From: Hymenobacter mucosus
GTDB lineage: Bacteria > Bacteroidota > Bacteroidia > Cytophagales > Hymenobacteraceae
Reading direction: 5' to 3'
Assembly: GCF_900188255.1 (NCBI RefSeq)
Contig: NZ_FZNS01000001.1
Location: 558,001 to 622,000 of the forward strand
DNA: 64,000 bases
Shown here: in pieces, positions 34,223 through 43,615 of the stretch
How positions within the stretch are numbered: the first letter of the stretch is position 1
Layout of the letters: every line of letters begins with the position of its first letter
Made by a program: the position numbers and the translations under genes
The notes under the pieces: model-generated
The model's database searches: none
What the model was told of the DNA's origin: nothing
The model's input: the letters and a program-made list of their open reading frames with translations, nothing else

Positions 34223-34489
34223 GTTGGCGAAGTAAGTGCGCGAGGTGAAAGCACGGCGTGAGGTGGCAGATACCGGCAGCCTTGGCTAGAAAACTGAAAA
34301 GCCGGACCTCCTTCGTGAAGCATTTGAACGTAGCTAGGAAGCGCTATCGGAAGAACATCCGTGGCGTTTCTCTGTACTCACTTCTTCAAAAGGCCTACCT
34401 TCACGCCCAAAGATACACCGGCGGCAGCCGTTTCCCCGCGCTTCCAGCCTGGAGCAAGGTTGCCATCCGCTTCACCCCGACGTTGCCCC

Positions 34490-35938
34490 ATGCCTCTATC
34501 TCTTGCCTACGCCACGGATTTCCCATCCTTTGCGGATACTGTGTTCATCTTACCCGCCGGCACTACCGAGTTGCCCATTAGCGCCGCGGCCGACCTGCCC
34601 GAGCCCGCCCGCCAGTACGTAACGGATCAGCTGGCCGCGGGTGAAAAGCTCTTTGGCATCAACCAATACACCCACCGCCACTATTATATAGTAGCAGAAG
34701 AAAAGAAAACGGCCGACCTCACGGCTGAAGCGCTGCGCAAAGCAGGCCATCAGCTGCATGCTAAACTGAAAGCCGATAAAGTCCCCGAACTGTTCATCAA
34801 CGACCTAACTGAAAACGGCGCTCTGGCGGTTGCCGAAGGTCTTGCTCTCACAGCCTACCAGTTCGAGGGCTACAAAACTGACGAGAAGTCGCGCAAGGCG
34901 CCCAATCTGCAACTCCTGACGCTCATCAGCCCCGCGCTTACGGCCGAAAAAGTGCAGGAGCTCGACTACTTGTTACAGAGCGTGTACCTGGCCCGCGACT
35001 TGGTCAACATGCCCTACAGCCACCTCAATGCCACTCAGCTGGCCCAGCGTTTTGAGCAGGCAGGGGAAGAAGCCGGTTTCCACGTAGAAGTGTTGGACCT
35101 AGTGCGCATCGAAGCGTTGCGCATGGGCGGTCTGCTGGCCGTAAACCAAGGTAGCCCCGAGCCGCCTACCTTCACTATAATGGAGTACAAGCCGGAAGGC
35201 GCTACCAATGCCAAGCCCATTATTCTGGTGGGCAAAGGTGTGGTGTATGACACGGGTGGGCTTAGCCTCAAGCCCACGCCCAACAGCATGGATTTGATGA
35301 AGTGCGATATGGCCGGCTCAGCAGTGGTAGTGGGGGTACTGTCGGCGCTGGCGAAGAACCAGGTGCCACTTCACGTTATTGGCCTAGTACCCGCTACCGA
35401 CAACCGTCCGGGCGGTCCGGCCTTGGCTCCCGGCGACGTCATCACAATGTACAGTGGCCTCACGGTAGAGGTTATGAACACCGACGCCGAAGGGCGGCTC
35501 ATCTTAGCCGATGCGCTGGCTTTTGCCAAGAAGTATGAGCCTGAGCTAGTTCTTGACTACGCTACTCTTACCGGCTCGGCCGTTCGGGCCATTGGCGTCG
35601 AAGGCATTGTATGCATGGGTACTGCCAGCGAAGAAGTGCTAGGACAGCTAAAGCAAGCCGGTAATGCCACGCACGAACGCCTAGTAGAGTTTCCGCTGTG
35701 GGATGAATACGCTGACCACATCAAAAGCAGCATTGCCGATATTTCGAACCTGGGCAAGGCAGAGGCAGGCGCCATTTCAGCCGGCAAGTTTTTGGAGCGC
35801 TTCACCGAAGGCTACCCATGGGTACACTTTGACATTGCTGGTCCCGCCTTTCTTACTGCCCCTGATTCCTACCGTGGCAAGGGCGGCACCGGCTCGGCGG
35901 TGCGCCTGACGTATGAGTTCCTGAAAAAGCAGGCCTAG
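34490..35938 (+). CDS. Leucyl aminopeptidase, M17 family
   Basis: A 482-residue cytosolic aminopeptidase that removes N-terminal residues from peptides. The M17 signature NTDAEGRLILADAL is intact, with the metal-binding Lys/Asp in VGKGVVYDTGGLSLK and KCDMAGSA. The start is the ATG at 34490 (MPLSLAYATDF); the frame is open to 34361 but the extra 43 residues are Pro/Arg-rich and look like untranslated leader. The N-terminal macro-like domain is shorter than in E. coli PepA, as usual for Bacteroidota. Confidence 0.94.
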   Translation: MPLSLAYATDFPSFADTVFILPAGTTELPISAAADLPEPARQYVTDQLAAGEKLFGINQYTHRHYYIVAEEKKTADLTAEALRKAGHQLHAKLKADKVPELFINDLTENGALAVAEGLALTAYQFEGYKTDEKSRKAPNLQLLTLISPALTAEKVQELDYLLQSVYLARDLVNMPYSHLNATQLAQRFEQAGEEAGFHVEVLDLVRIEALRMGGLLAVNQGSPEPPTFTIMEYKPEGATNAKPIILVGKGVVYDTGGLSLKPTPNSMDLMKCDMAGSAVVVGVLSALAKNQVPLHVIGLVPATDNRPGGPALAPGDVITMYSGLTVEVMNTDAEGRLILADALAFAKKYEPELVLDYATLTGSAVRAIGVEGIVCMGTASEEVLGQLKQAGNATHERLVEFPLWDEYADHIKSSIADISNLGKAEAGAISAGKFLERFTEGYPWVHFDIAGPAFLTAPDSYRGKGGTGSAVRLTYEFLKKQA

Positions 35939-36045
35939 CCTAAGCAGTTTACTGCTGGCGCGCCGCCCTGTCTAGGCGCGGTTGAGTAGGTTCCTCGGGG
36001 CTAACTTCCCGTCTTCTGCATTTCTCATTTCCCAAAGCACCCTTC

Positions 36046-37098
36046 ATGCTTCCACGCATTGGTATTTCTGTCGGTGACTTAGCTGGCATTGGACCGGAAA
36101 TAATTTATAAGACCTTTCTCGACCACCGTTTGCTTAAGCTATGCACCCCCGTGGTGTATGGTACGGCCACTGTGCTGTTCGATGACTTCCCTATTCCTGA
36201 AGGAGCAGAGCCACTAACCTTCCGCCAGGTACGGGAAGCGGCTGACATTGCTCCTGGCAAACACAACGCCGTGACCTGCTGGGACGACGACCACGCCCTC
36301 ACACCCGGCCAGCCTAGCCAAGCCAGTGGCACCGCTGCCCGCCAGAGCCTGCTGGCCGCTGCTCGCGACCTGAAGGCAGGCTTGCTCGATGCACTTGTAA
36401 CGGCCCCTATCAGCAAGGAAAACACCCAAGCCGACGACTTCCGTTACCCCGGCCATACGGAGTTTCTCACGTCGTTCTTCGACGCGAAGGAAAGCCTTAT
36501 GCTACTGGCAACGGATAACCTGCGTGTTGCTACGGCCACGGGTCATATTCCGCTGAAAGACGTGGCTTCTCGGGTTACCAAGGAGCTGCTGACTACCAAG
36601 CTTCGCATCCTGTTTGCTTCGTTAAAGCAAGACTTCGGCATCGAAAAGCCACGCGTAGCAGTCCTTGGCCTCAACCCGCACGCTGGTGAGAATGGGCTGC
36701 TTGGCACGGAGGAAGCCGATGTAGTAACGCCGGTACTCCAGCAGTTTTTGCAGGAAGGCCATCTTGCCTACGGCCCTTTCCCCGCCGACGGATACTTTGG
36801 TACGGGTCAGTTTCGTCAGTTCGATGCCACCTTGTCTTTGTATCATGACCAAGGCCTGATTCCGTTCAAAACGCTGGCCTTCGAGAAAGGAGTCAACTTC
36901 ACCGCAGGACTCTCCGTTATCCGTACCTCTCCCGACCATGGCACCGCGTACGGCTTAGCCGGCCAGTTCAAAGCTGATCCTACCTCCTTCCGCGAGGCGC
37001 TATACATGGCTTGCGACCTAGTGCGCCACCGCAAAGCCGAAGCTGAGATTGTGCCCTTAATTCCGGGGCCACCTTTGCGTGGTGGTCGTCATGAATAA
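36046..37098 (+). CDS. pdxA: 4-Hydroxythreonine-4-phosphate dehydrogenase
   Basis: A 350-residue PdxA of the pyridoxal 5'-phosphate pathway, oxidising 4-hydroxythreonine 4-phosphate before condensation by PdxJ. Characteristic sequences are ISVGDLAGIGPEI, the metal ligand region YPGHTEFLT, ATGHIPLKDV, VAVLGLNPHAGE and SLYHDQGLIPFK. ATG at 36046. A hairpin terminator follows 43 bp after the stop. The gene upstream is leucyl aminopeptidase on the same strand, 107 bp away, without functional link. Confidence 0.95.
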   Translation: MLPRIGISVGDLAGIGPEIIYKTFLDHRLLKLCTPVVYGTATVLFDDFPIPEGAEPLTFRQVREAADIAPGKHNAVTCWDDDHALTPGQPSQASGTAARQSLLAAARDLKAGLLDALVTAPISKENTQADDFRYPGHTEFLTSFFDAKESLMLLATDNLRVATATGHIPLKDVASRVTKELLTTKLRILFASLKQDFGIEKPRVAVLGLNPHAGENGLLGTEEADVVTPVLQQFLQEGHLAYGPFPADGYFGTGQFRQFDATLSLYHDQGLIPFKTLAFEKGVNFTAGLSVIRTSPDHGTAYGLAGQFKADPTSFREALYMACDLVRHRKAEAEIVPLIPGPPLRGGRHE

Positions 37099-37140
37099 GT
37101 TGTCTTAACGAAGTAGCACACCAGCTTCCTCCGAGTGCTC

Positions 37141-37176
37141 TGGCCACTATCTATCCTAGATGGTGGCCATTCTTTT
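37141..37176 (+). terminator. Intrinsic terminator of pdxA
   Basis: A 12-bp stem with one wobble (37141-37152 with 37158-37169) followed by ttcttttt. It marks the end of the pdxA unit and the border of an AT-rich stretch. Confidence 0.8.
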
Positions 37177-37233
37177 TGCCCTACCCGTAACATACTGGTT
37201 TACAACTGTATAACAACTACTGTAATAACGCAC

Positions 37234-37262
37234 AAACGAAACAATCTTTCCAAAAACGAAAC
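37234..37262 (+). repeat. Direct repeat aaacgaaac x2 in promoter of HTH gene
   Basis: Two exact 9-bp copies (37234-37242 and 37254-37262) lie 20 bp apart, two helical turns, just upstream of the -33 box. This is a plausible operator for an HTH regulator, perhaps the downstream gene product itself. Confidence 0.4.
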
Positions 37263-37266
37263 TTAC

Positions 37267-37297
37267 TTTGTGATAATAAAACTAATCTCTACATTTG
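37267..37297 (+). promoter_or_regulatory. Consensus Bacteroidota promoter: TTTG-N19-TACATTTG
   Basis: The -33 box TTTG (37267-37270) and -7 box TACATTTG (37290-37297) match the Bacteroidota housekeeping consensus with ideal spacing. Transcription should start near 37303, 45 bases before the HTH gene's ATG. Confidence 0.75.
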
Positions 37298-37347
37298 CAC
37301 CCTCAAAACTGTAATCAATCATTTATTCCCGATTTGCTTCTGTTTGC

Positions 37348-37716
37348 ATGATGCTCCAGACCCCTGCCGACTACCGTACCGCCTTACGTCGCCTAGACGC
37401 ATTGGCTGCTGCTGGGGTGGAAGGCAATGCAGCGCTGGAAACGGAATTTCGAGAACTGATTGCGGCACTGGATAACTATGAGGGTCAGTTGGGTCTGCTA
37501 CCTATTCCAACCCTACCTACTTCCTTAGCCGAAATGATTGAGCTGAAACGCCAACAGATGCGGCTTAAACAAAAGGAATTGGCAGAGTTGTTAGAAGTAC
37601 CAGCCGGGCGTCTCTCCCAGATCCTAAGTGGCAAACGTCGCGTCACGCTCGACCTAGCCAAACGCTTATATGAGCGCTTGGGCATTCCGCCCGATTTCAT
37701 TCTTAAAAACGCCTAG
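37348..37716 (+). CDS. HigA-like XRE-family transcriptional regulator
   Basis: A 122-residue protein with a long helical N-terminal part (residues 1-65) and a C-terminal HTH_3 domain (LKQKELAELLEVPAGRLSQI then GKRRVTLDLAKRLYERLG). This is the layout of the COG5499 group, the antitoxin side of HigBA modules. No toxin gene is present: the upstream gap is AT-rich and non-coding and the downstream gene is DUF177. It is therefore an orphan antitoxin-type regulator, probably autoregulated. Local base composition is clearly more AT-rich than in neighbouring regions. Confidence 0.85.
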   Translation: MMLQTPADYRTALRRLDALAAAGVEGNAALETEFRELIAALDNYEGQLGLLPIPTLPTSLAEMIELKRQQMRLKQKELAELLEVPAGRLSQILSGKRRVTLDLAKRLYERLGIPPDFILKNA

Positions 37717-37764
37717 GGTCGGCTCCAACAGCCGTTTCACTTTTACAAAACGGGGAAAACTTTC

Positions 37765-37772
37765 TACTTTTG
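37765..37772 (+). promoter_or_regulatory. -7 element TACTTTTG before the yceD-like gene
   Basis: An exact TAnnTTTG match 22 bp upstream of the GTG start at 37794. It implies a start near 37778 and rules out the in-frame TTG at 37770 as initiation codon. The -33 box is poorly conserved. Confidence 0.6.
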
Positions 37773-37793
37773 CCCCCTGCTACAAATTCAGTT

Positions 37794-38330
37794 GTGAAGA
37801 AGGACTCCCAATACGACCTCAACATCGCCCGCCTGGCCGATAAAACGCATCACTTTGCGTTTGAGCTCGACCGCGCCTTCTTTGAGCAGTTTGACCAACA
37901 GCTCATTCCCGATGGCAAGGTGCACGCTGATGTGACCCTCACAAAAACCGAGCGTCTGCTGACCCTTGATTTCGACCTCCAGGGTACCGTTCGTCAAATC
38001 TGCGACCGGAGCCTGGATGAGTACGACCAGGAAGTAGAAGCGCACGAACAACTACTCGTCCGCTTCGGCGACCGGGTTGAGGAATTGGATGACAACGTGT
38101 TGCAAATCACGCCTGACACCCAGACTCTGCCTATCGCTCAGCACCTATTTGATTACATCGGGCTGGCTTTGCCAATGAAGAAGCTGCACCCGCGCTTCCA
38201 GAATGAGCCCGATGAAAACCCCGAGGCCGATGCCAAGCTCATCTTCACTACTCGCCAAGAGGGTGATGAGGATGATGATAACAACGATGACATCGACCCG
38301 CGCTGGAATGCGCTGCGCAATCTTAACTAG
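37794..38330 (+). CDS. DUF177 (YceD) family protein
   Basis: A 178-residue DUF177 protein; in other bacteria and plants the family is needed for 23S rRNA accumulation and is almost always encoded beside rpmF, as here. Visible features are the N-terminal KDSQYDLNIARLADK, the central LTLDFDLQGTVRQICDRSL where the family's Cys motif sits (one Cys remains), and a strongly acidic C-terminus (DEDDDNNDDID). The GTG at 37794 is chosen from the promoter position. rpmF begins 60 bp downstream. Confidence 0.9.
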   Translation: MKKDSQYDLNIARLADKTHHFAFELDRAFFEQFDQQLIPDGKVHADVTLTKTERLLTLDFDLQGTVRQICDRSLDEYDQEVEAHEQLLVRFGDRVEELDDNVLQITPDTQTLPIAQHLFDYIGLALPMKKLHPRFQNEPDENPEADAKLIFTTRQEGDEDDDNNDDIDPRWNALRNLN

Positions 38331-38390
38331 CGCCCCCGCCCCTGACTTCCGTTTGTATATTTTCTCTGCTTTTAATTAGCGTTTTCAACC

Positions 38391-38618
38391 ATGGCACATC
38401 CTAAGCGCCGGACCTCCTCCGCTACCCGTGACAAGCGTCGTAGCCACCACAAATTGACTCCTAAGGCTATCAGCATCTGCTCGACTACCGGTGAGACCCA
38501 CCTGCGTCATAAGGCGTATGTAGTAGACGGCGACCTGTACCTGAATGGTAAAGTAGCCATCAAGGACTACGCGCCCGTAGCTGCACCGGCTGCTGCTTCT
38601 GATACCGACGAAGAATAG
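38391..38618 (+). CDS. rpmF: 50S ribosomal protein L32
   Basis: A 75-residue L32. The N-terminus MAHPKRRTSSATRDKRRSHH is the family hallmark. Only one Cys is present (ICSTTGE), so the zinc ribbon found in many L32 proteins is missing and this is a C-minus form. The C-terminus has an Ala/Asp/Glu tail. It lies between DUF177 and plsX, the standard bacterial arrangement linking ribosome and membrane lipid synthesis. Confidence 0.96.
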   Translation: MAHPKRRTSSATRDKRRSHHKLTPKAISICSTTGETHLRHKAYVVDGDLYLNGKVAIKDYAPVAAPAAASDTDEE

Positions 38619-38748
38619 TCAGCCCCGCCGCTTTTCTACCTTACGGTGAGTTCACATCCCCGGCTTGGCTACTTTCACTCAGGAGAAGCCAACCGGGGGT
38701 ATTACTCCCATAAGGTTCTCCTCTCCGGACCTATTTGATACCTCGTTC

Positions 38749-39690
38749 ATGAAGATAGCCCTGGACGCAATGGGGGGCGATTTCGCACCTCAGGCCGCCG
38801 TCGATGGGGCCATACTGGCCGCTAAGGAACTAGTCGGCAAGGCCCAGATTGTGCTCATTGGTCAGGAAGAACATGTGGCGCCGTTGCTCCAACAACACGG
38901 TGCCGACGCTGCTGACCTGCTCTTTATATCTGCTTCGCAGGTTATTGAGATGGGTGAGCACCCAGCGAAAGCCTACCAGCAGAAGCAGGACTCGAGTATT
39001 GCCGTGGGCTACCGCATGCTGCATGCTGGCGAAGTAGAAGCCTTCTGCTCAGCTGGCAATACTGGTGCTATGCTCGTAGGTGCTATGTTCTCCGTGAAAC
39101 CAGTGCCCGGCGTGATGCGCCCAGCTATTGCCAACTTCGTTCCGAAGTTGCACGGTGGCCTTGGTATCCTTCTGGACGTGGGAGCTAACGCCGAGTGTAA
39201 ACCTGAGATGCTTGAGCAGTTTGGGGAACTAGGTTCATTATATGCCCAGTACGTGCTTGGCATTAATGCTCCTAAGGTAGGACTAATGAACCTGGGCGAA
39301 GAAGAAGGCAAAGGTACTTCCATTACTCAGGCGGCGCACCAGCTCCTGAAAGTGAATCCCCACATTCAGTTCATTGGCAACATTGAAGGACGCGACCTGT
39401 TTAATGACAAGGCCGACGTAATTGTGTGTGATGGCTATACTGGAAATGTGATGCTGAAAATGGCAGAGTCCATTTACGACATCATCGCCTCCAAGCAGAT
39501 TCATGACCCCTTCTTCGATAAGTTCAACTACGAAGCCGTAGGAGGCTCCCCTATTCTAGGTATCAACGACAACGCCATTATTGGGCACGGAGTAAGCACG
39601 CCATTGGCAATTTGCAACATGTTGCTGCAAGGCTACCAAATGGCTCACTCGGGCATCTCCGACCAAATAAAAAACACCTTCAAGTCCTAG
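38749..39690 (+). CDS. plsX: Phosphate acyltransferase PlsX
   Basis: A 313-residue PlsX, making acyl phosphate from acyl-ACP for phospholipid synthesis. The N-terminus MKIALDAMGGDFAPQAAVDG starts at the ATG 38749; the frame is open 28 codons further upstream but those residues lack family similarity. Other hallmarks are ICDGYTGN-type VCDGYTGNVMLKM and GSPILGINDNAIIGHG. A terminator and then fabH follow, so PlsX closes the first part of the cluster. Confidence 0.96.
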   Translation: MKIALDAMGGDFAPQAAVDGAILAAKELVGKAQIVLIGQEEHVAPLLQQHGADAADLLFISASQVIEMGEHPAKAYQQKQDSSIAVGYRMLHAGEVEAFCSAGNTGAMLVGAMFSVKPVPGVMRPAIANFVPKLHGGLGILLDVGANAECKPEMLEQFGELGSLYAQYVLGINAPKVGLMNLGEEEGKGTSITQAAHQLLKVNPHIQFIGNIEGRDLFNDKADVIVCDGYTGNVMLKMAESIYDIIASKQIHDPFFDKFNYEAVGGSPILGINDNAIIGHGVSTPLAICNMLLQGYQMAHSGISDQIKNTFKS

Positions 39691-39696
39691 CGACAT

Positions 39697-39726
39697 AAGT
39701 CCGGCCACCAGCCGGACTTTTCCTTT
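39697..39726 (+). terminator. Intrinsic terminator between plsX and fabH
   Basis: A perfect 9-bp stem (39697-39705 with 39711-39719) with a 5-nt loop and a T-tract. A TTCCTTTG box directly after it may restart transcription for fabH. Confidence 0.75.
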
Positions 39727-39750
39727 GCCGCGTTTTTCCCTTCCCCAGTA

Positions 39751-40764
39751 ATGAAGATTACCGCTGCCATCACCGGAGTAGGCGCCTACGTGCCCGACTA
39801 CGTGCTCACCAATCAGGAACTCGAATCAATTGTGGATACAACGGACGAGTGGATTATGAGCCGAACGGGGATTAAGGAGCGACACATCCTAAAAGGCGAC
39901 GACCAGGGCACCTCCGTCATGGGTATCAAGGCAGTAGAACAGCTACTGGCTAAGACAGGAACTGCCGCCGCAGACATCGACCTGATTATTTGCGCTACTA
40001 CTACTCCTGACCTCGTATTTCCAGCCACTGCCAATATCATTTCGGCAGCAATTGGCGCTACGAAAGCGTTTAGCTTTGACATGCAGGCAGCCTGCTCGGG
40101 CTTTATGTACGCGCTAGCTACGGGCTCCCAATTTATTGCCACCGGGGCCTACAAGAAAGTGGTAGTCATTGGAGCCGATAAAATGTCGAGCATCATTGAC
40201 TATACTGACCGCTCCACTTGCATTATTTTTGGTGATGGTGCTGGCGCAGTATTGCTAGAACCTAACACCGAAGGTCTGGGCCTGCTCGATCAAGAGCTGC
40301 ACTCAGATGGCAACGGAGAGCAGTACCTCCACCAGAAAGCTGGTGGTTCACGTCGTCCTCCATCGGCTACTACGGTCGCTAACAGAGAGCATTTCGTATA
40401 CCAAGAGGGAGCCGCAGTTTTCAAGTTTGCCGTCAAAAACATGGCCGATGTAGCGGCCCAGGTAGCCGACCGTAACGGTCTGACTCCTGATACCATTGAC
40501 TGGCTGGTTCCGCATCAGGCCAACAAGCGCATAATTGATGCCACTGCGAACCGCGTGGGCATTGGCCCCGAGAAGGTAATGCTCAACATTCACAAGTACG
40601 GCAACACAACGAACGGCACTATCCCGTTGTGTTTAGCTGACTACGAGCAGCAGCTCCGCAAGGGCGACAACCTGATTGTTGCCGCCTTTGGTGGCGGCTT
40701 TACGTGGGGGTCCTTATACCTCAAATGGGCCTATGACCCGAAGCCCGGTCCTGCAGCTGTTTAA
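39751..40764 (+). CDS. fabH: Beta-ketoacyl-ACP synthase III
   Basis: A 337-residue FabH, which condenses acetyl-CoA or a branched starter with malonyl-ACP to begin fatty acid synthesis. The catalytic Cys is in [14 protein letters not shown], His and Asn in [10 protein letters not shown] and [31 protein letters not shown] is the conserved N-terminal segment. ATG at 39751, 60 bp after plsX. Full length. Confidence 0.96.
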   Translation: MKITAAITGVGAYVPDYVLTNQELESIVDTTDEWIMSRTGIKERHILKGDDQGTSVMGIKAVEQLLAKTGTAAADIDLIICATTTPDLVFPATANIISAAIGATKAFSFDMQAACSGFMYALATGSQFIATGAYKKVVVIGADKMSSIIDYTDRSTCIIFGDGAGAVLLEPNTEGLGLLDQELHSDGNGEQYLHQKAGGSRRPPSATTVANREHFVYQEGAAVFKFAVKNMADVAAQVADRNGLTPDTIDWLVPHQANKRIIDATANRVGIGPEKVMLNIHKYGNTTNGTIPLCLADYEQQLRKGDNLIVAAFGGGFTWGSLYLKWAYDPKPGPAAV

Positions 40765-40812
40765 CTCCAAGCGGCACAAAATCGGAAAACCTCCTATACT
40801 TGCACTCCCGAC

Positions 40813-40843
40813 GTGCCGCCCCGCCATCTACCCGGGACGGCAC
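40813..40843 (+). promoter_or_regulatory. Hairpin in the efp upstream region
   Basis: gtgccg (40813-40818) pairs with cggcac (40838-40843) and the stem continues inward with one mismatch. A TATACTTG box, close to TAnnTTTG, lies about 20 bp before it, so the hairpin may be in the efp leader. No T-tract follows. Confidence 0.35.
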
Positions 40844-40970
40844 TTCTGTTTAGAATTAGAAAGTAAAAGCCATAGAATACGACCAGTGGCGGGTCCCAGA
40901 AGGGCTTGTATCAAGTCGGTCAGCATTTTTTACTTTCTACTTCTCCCCTTTTAATACCCACTTCCTACCC

Positions 40971-41534
40971 ATGGCCACCACCGCAGATTTTCGCAATGGG
41001 CTCGTGTTGAACTACAACGGCGAGCTGCACGTCATCACCGAATTCCAGCACGTAAAACCCGGCAAAGGCCCGGCTTTCGTACGCACCAAACTCCGTAACA
41101 TCAAAACCGGCCGTGTCATTGACAACACGTTCAACGCTGGAGTGAAAGTAGAAACGGCACGTGTAGAGCAACGTCCTCACCAGTACCTATTTAAGGACGA
41201 CTACGGCTACACCTTCATGGACAATGAGTCGTTTGAGCAGGTGGTGCTGCCAGAAGCCATGGTACCCTTTGCCGACCTGATGAAGGAAGGCCAAGTAGCT
41301 ACTATTCTTTTCCACGCCGAAACCGAGCAGCCCCTCACAGCGGAACTGCCTACTACTGTGGAACTAGTAGTAACGTACACTGAGCCCGGTTTGAAGGGCG
41401 ATACGGCGACGAACACGCTCAAGCCTGCCATCGTGGAAACGGGGGCGCGCATTCAAGTGCCACTGTTCATTGACCAAGACCAGAAAATCCGCGTGGATAC
41501 GCGCGACTACTCCTATGTCGAAAGAGTCAAATAA
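40971..41534 (+). CDS. efp: Elongation factor P
   Basis: A 187-residue EF-P that relieves ribosome stalling at polyproline. Three OB-like domains: KOW-like N-terminal domain with the tip loop [13 protein letters not shown] (Lys at the tip is the site modified in other bacteria), a middle OB domain, and the C-terminal ending [12 protein letters not shown] with the family's [11 protein letters not shown] signature. ATG at 40971. An in-frame alternative start for accB overlaps the last 20 bases, indicating tight coupling of the two genes. Confidence 0.97.
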   Translation: MATTADFRNGLVLNYNGELHVITEFQHVKPGKGPAFVRTKLRNIKTGRVIDNTFNAGVKVETARVEQRPHQYLFKDDYGYTFMDNESFEQVVLPEAMVPFADLMKEGQVATILFHAETEQPLTAELPTTVELVVTYTEPGLKGDTATNTLKPAIVETGARIQVPLFIDQDQKIRVDTRDYSYVERVK

Positions 41535-41565
41535 ACAGTCCTCCAGCAAGCCCTCTCCCGCTGCC

Positions 41566-42057
41566 ATGAAAGCCAAAGAACTACAAGAACTTATCGACTT
41601 CATCGCCAAGTCGGGCCTGAACAAGGTTAACATTGAAACCGAAGAGTTCAAGATTTCGGTGCAGCGTGAGCCTAGCTACAAGCCCGTAGTAAGCGTAGGA
41701 CCCGCCTCGGTACCGGCTCCAGCAGCGGCTCCTGCCGCCGCGCCGGCCCCAGCGGCGCCGGCCCCAGCAACTACCCCCGCGCCCGCTCCTGCGGCAGAAG
41801 CTGCTTCTACCGGCAACTACCTCCCCCTGAAAGCACCCATGATTGGTACTTTCTACCGGAGCAGCGGCCCCGACGCCCCGGCCTTCGTACAAGTAGGCGA
41901 CTTAGTGGAGAAAGGCCAGGTTATCTGCATCATCGAAGCCATGAAGCTGTTCAACGAAATCGAGGCCGAACAGAGTGGCCGCGTAGTGAAAGCCCTGGTG
42001 GAGAATGCCTCTCCCGTGGAGTACGACCAGCCGCTCTTCCTGATTGAGCCAATGTAA
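41566..42057 (+). CDS. accB: Biotin carboxyl carrier protein of acetyl-CoA carboxylase
   Basis: A 163-residue BCCP. The N-terminus [19 protein letters not shown] is the usual Bacteroidota start, followed by an Ala/Pro-rich flexible linker (about 50-85) and a biotinyl domain with the biotin-accepting Lys in [14 protein letters not shown]. It carries CO2 between AccC and the carboxyltransferase. An alternative ATG at 41515, overlapping efp, would add 17 polar residues; I prefer 41566. accC follows 105 bp downstream after an inverted repeat. Confidence 0.95.
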   Translation: MKAKELQELIDFIAKSGLNKVNIETEEFKISVQREPSYKPVVSVGPASVPAPAAAPAAAPAPAAPAPATTPAPAPAAEAASTGNYLPLKAPMIGTFYRSSGPDAPAFVQVGDLVEKGQVICIIEAMKLFNEIEAEQSGRVVKALVENASPVEYDQPLFLIEPM

Positions 42058-42075
42058 TTTGAGACCCGAGTAGCA

Positions 42076-42136
42076 CGAAGTGAGAAGTGAGGCCGTAGAA
42101 GCAGTTTTTACTGTTCAGGTTTTACTTCTCACTTCG
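42076..42136 (+). repeat. Inverted repeat in the accB-accC gap
   Basis: cgaagtgagaagt (42076-42088) pairs perfectly with acttctcacttcg (42124-42136). A further tctcacttct copy follows at 42141-42150, so part of the unit is repeated. The element fills most of the leader before the accC GTG. Confidence 0.7.
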
Positions 42137-42162
42137 CTATTCTCACTTCTACAAAACGACCT

Positions 42163-43509
42163 GTGTTCAAGAAAATATTGATTGCCAACCGGGGCGAAAT
42201 TGCCTTGCGCATTATTCGTACCTGCAAGGAAATGGGCATCAAGACGGTGGCCGTATATTCTACCGCCGACAAGGAAAGCCTGCACGTACGCTTTGCCGAC
42301 GAAGCCGTGTGCATTGGCCCTCCCGCTTCTGCTCAAAGCTACCTGAGCATTCCTACCCTCATTGCAGCCGCTGAAATCACCAACGCCGATGCTATCCACC
42401 CCGGCTATGGCTTTCTAAGCGAAAACGCGGAATTCTCGCGCGTGTGCCAGGAAAATGGCATCAAGTTCATTGGAGCTACGCCCGAGATGATCAATCAGAT
42501 GGGTGATAAGGCTTCGGCCAAAGCCACCATGATTGCAGCCGGTGTACCGTGCATTCCCGGTTCGGTGGGCTTGCTAGAATCGGTAGAACAAGGCAAGAAG
42601 GTAGCTGCCAAGATTAAGTATCCCGTTATCCTGAAGGCTACGGCCGGGGGCGGCGGACGTGGTATGCGTATCATTCCCTCGGAAGAGGACTTCGAGAAAG
42701 CCTGGAATGACGCCCGCACCGAAGCTAAGGCCGCCTTCGGCAACGACGGGGTGTACTTAGAGAAGTTTGTGGAGGAGCCACGCCACATTGAGATACAAGT
42801 ATGCGGCGACCAATACGGCCGCGTGTGTCACCTCTCAGAGCGCGACTGCTCTATTCAGCGCCGTCACCAGAAACTAGTGGAGGAAGCCCCTTCTCCTTTC
42901 ATGACCGAGGAGCTGCGCGAGCGGATGGGTAAGGCTGCCATTGCTGGCGCTTCGGCCATTAATTACGAAGGCGTGGGCACAATAGAATTCCTAGTTGACA
43001 AAAACCGGGATTTCTACTTCATGGAGATGAATACTCGTATTCAGGTAGAACATCCTGTGACGGAGGAAATCATCAACTACGACCTCATTAAGGAGCAGAT
43101 TAAAGTAGCCGCAGGCATTCCTATCTCGGGTGATAACTACTTCCCCCGCATGCATGCCATGGAGTGCCGTATCAATGCGGAAGATCCCACTAAGGACTTC
43201 CGCCCCTCGCCTGGCAAAATCACGGTTCTGCACATCCCTGGCGGCCACGGCGTACGCGTAGACACGCACGTTTATGCTGGCTATCAAATTCCGCCAAACT
43301 ATGATTCCATGATTGCGAAGCTTATCACCGTGGCCCAGACCCGCGAGGAGTGCATCGTGAAAATGAAGCGGGCTTTGAGCGAGTTCGTAGTAGAAGGTGT
43401 AAAAACAACTATTCCCTTCCACTTGGCCCTGATGGACAACGCCAGCTTCCAGCAAGGCGACTTTACCACTAAATTCCTAGAAACGTCGTTCGACTTCTCG
43501 ACGCTCTAG
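42163..43509 (+). CDS. accC: Biotin carboxylase subunit of acetyl-CoA carboxylase
   Basis: A 448-residue biotin carboxylase that carboxylates biotin on AccB using ATP and bicarbonate. Hallmarks: [20 protein letters not shown] at the start, ATP-grasp glycine loop [32 protein letters not shown] and the catalytic [14 protein letters not shown]. The start is GTG at 42163. It closes the fabH-efp-accB-accC run; two hairpins follow the stop. Confidence 0.97.
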   Translation: MFKKILIANRGEIALRIIRTCKEMGIKTVAVYSTADKESLHVRFADEAVCIGPPASAQSYLSIPTLIAAAEITNADAIHPGYGFLSENAEFSRVCQENGIKFIGATPEMINQMGDKASAKATMIAAGVPCIPGSVGLLESVEQGKKVAAKIKYPVILKATAGGGGRGMRIIPSEEDFEKAWNDARTEAKAAFGNDGVYLEKFVEEPRHIEIQVCGDQYGRVCHLSERDCSIQRRHQKLVEEAPSPFMTEELRERMGKAAIAGASAINYEGVGTIEFLVDKNRDFYFMEMNTRIQVEHPVTEEIINYDLIKEQIKVAAGIPISGDNYFPRMHAMECRINAEDPTKDFRPSPGKITVLHIPGGHGVRVDTHVYAGYQIPPNYDSMIAKLITVAQTREECIVKMKRALSEFVVEGVKTTIPFHLALMDNASFQQGDFTTKFLETSFDFSTL

Positions 43510-43521
43510 CATCAAGTAGTC

Positions 43522-43558
43522 GCAAAGGCTCCACTAGCTCAGCTAATGGAGCCTTTGC
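43522..43558 (+). terminator. Hairpin after accC
   Basis: A perfect 12-bp stem (43522-43533 with 43547-43558) 13 bp past the accC stop, without a clean T-tract. A second, stronger terminator follows at 43616. Confidence 0.55.
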
Positions 43559-43615
43559 ATTCAGGCAGTGTATAGACACCACTGTAAGACATTATCAAGC
43601 TCCTGATGCCTGTTG

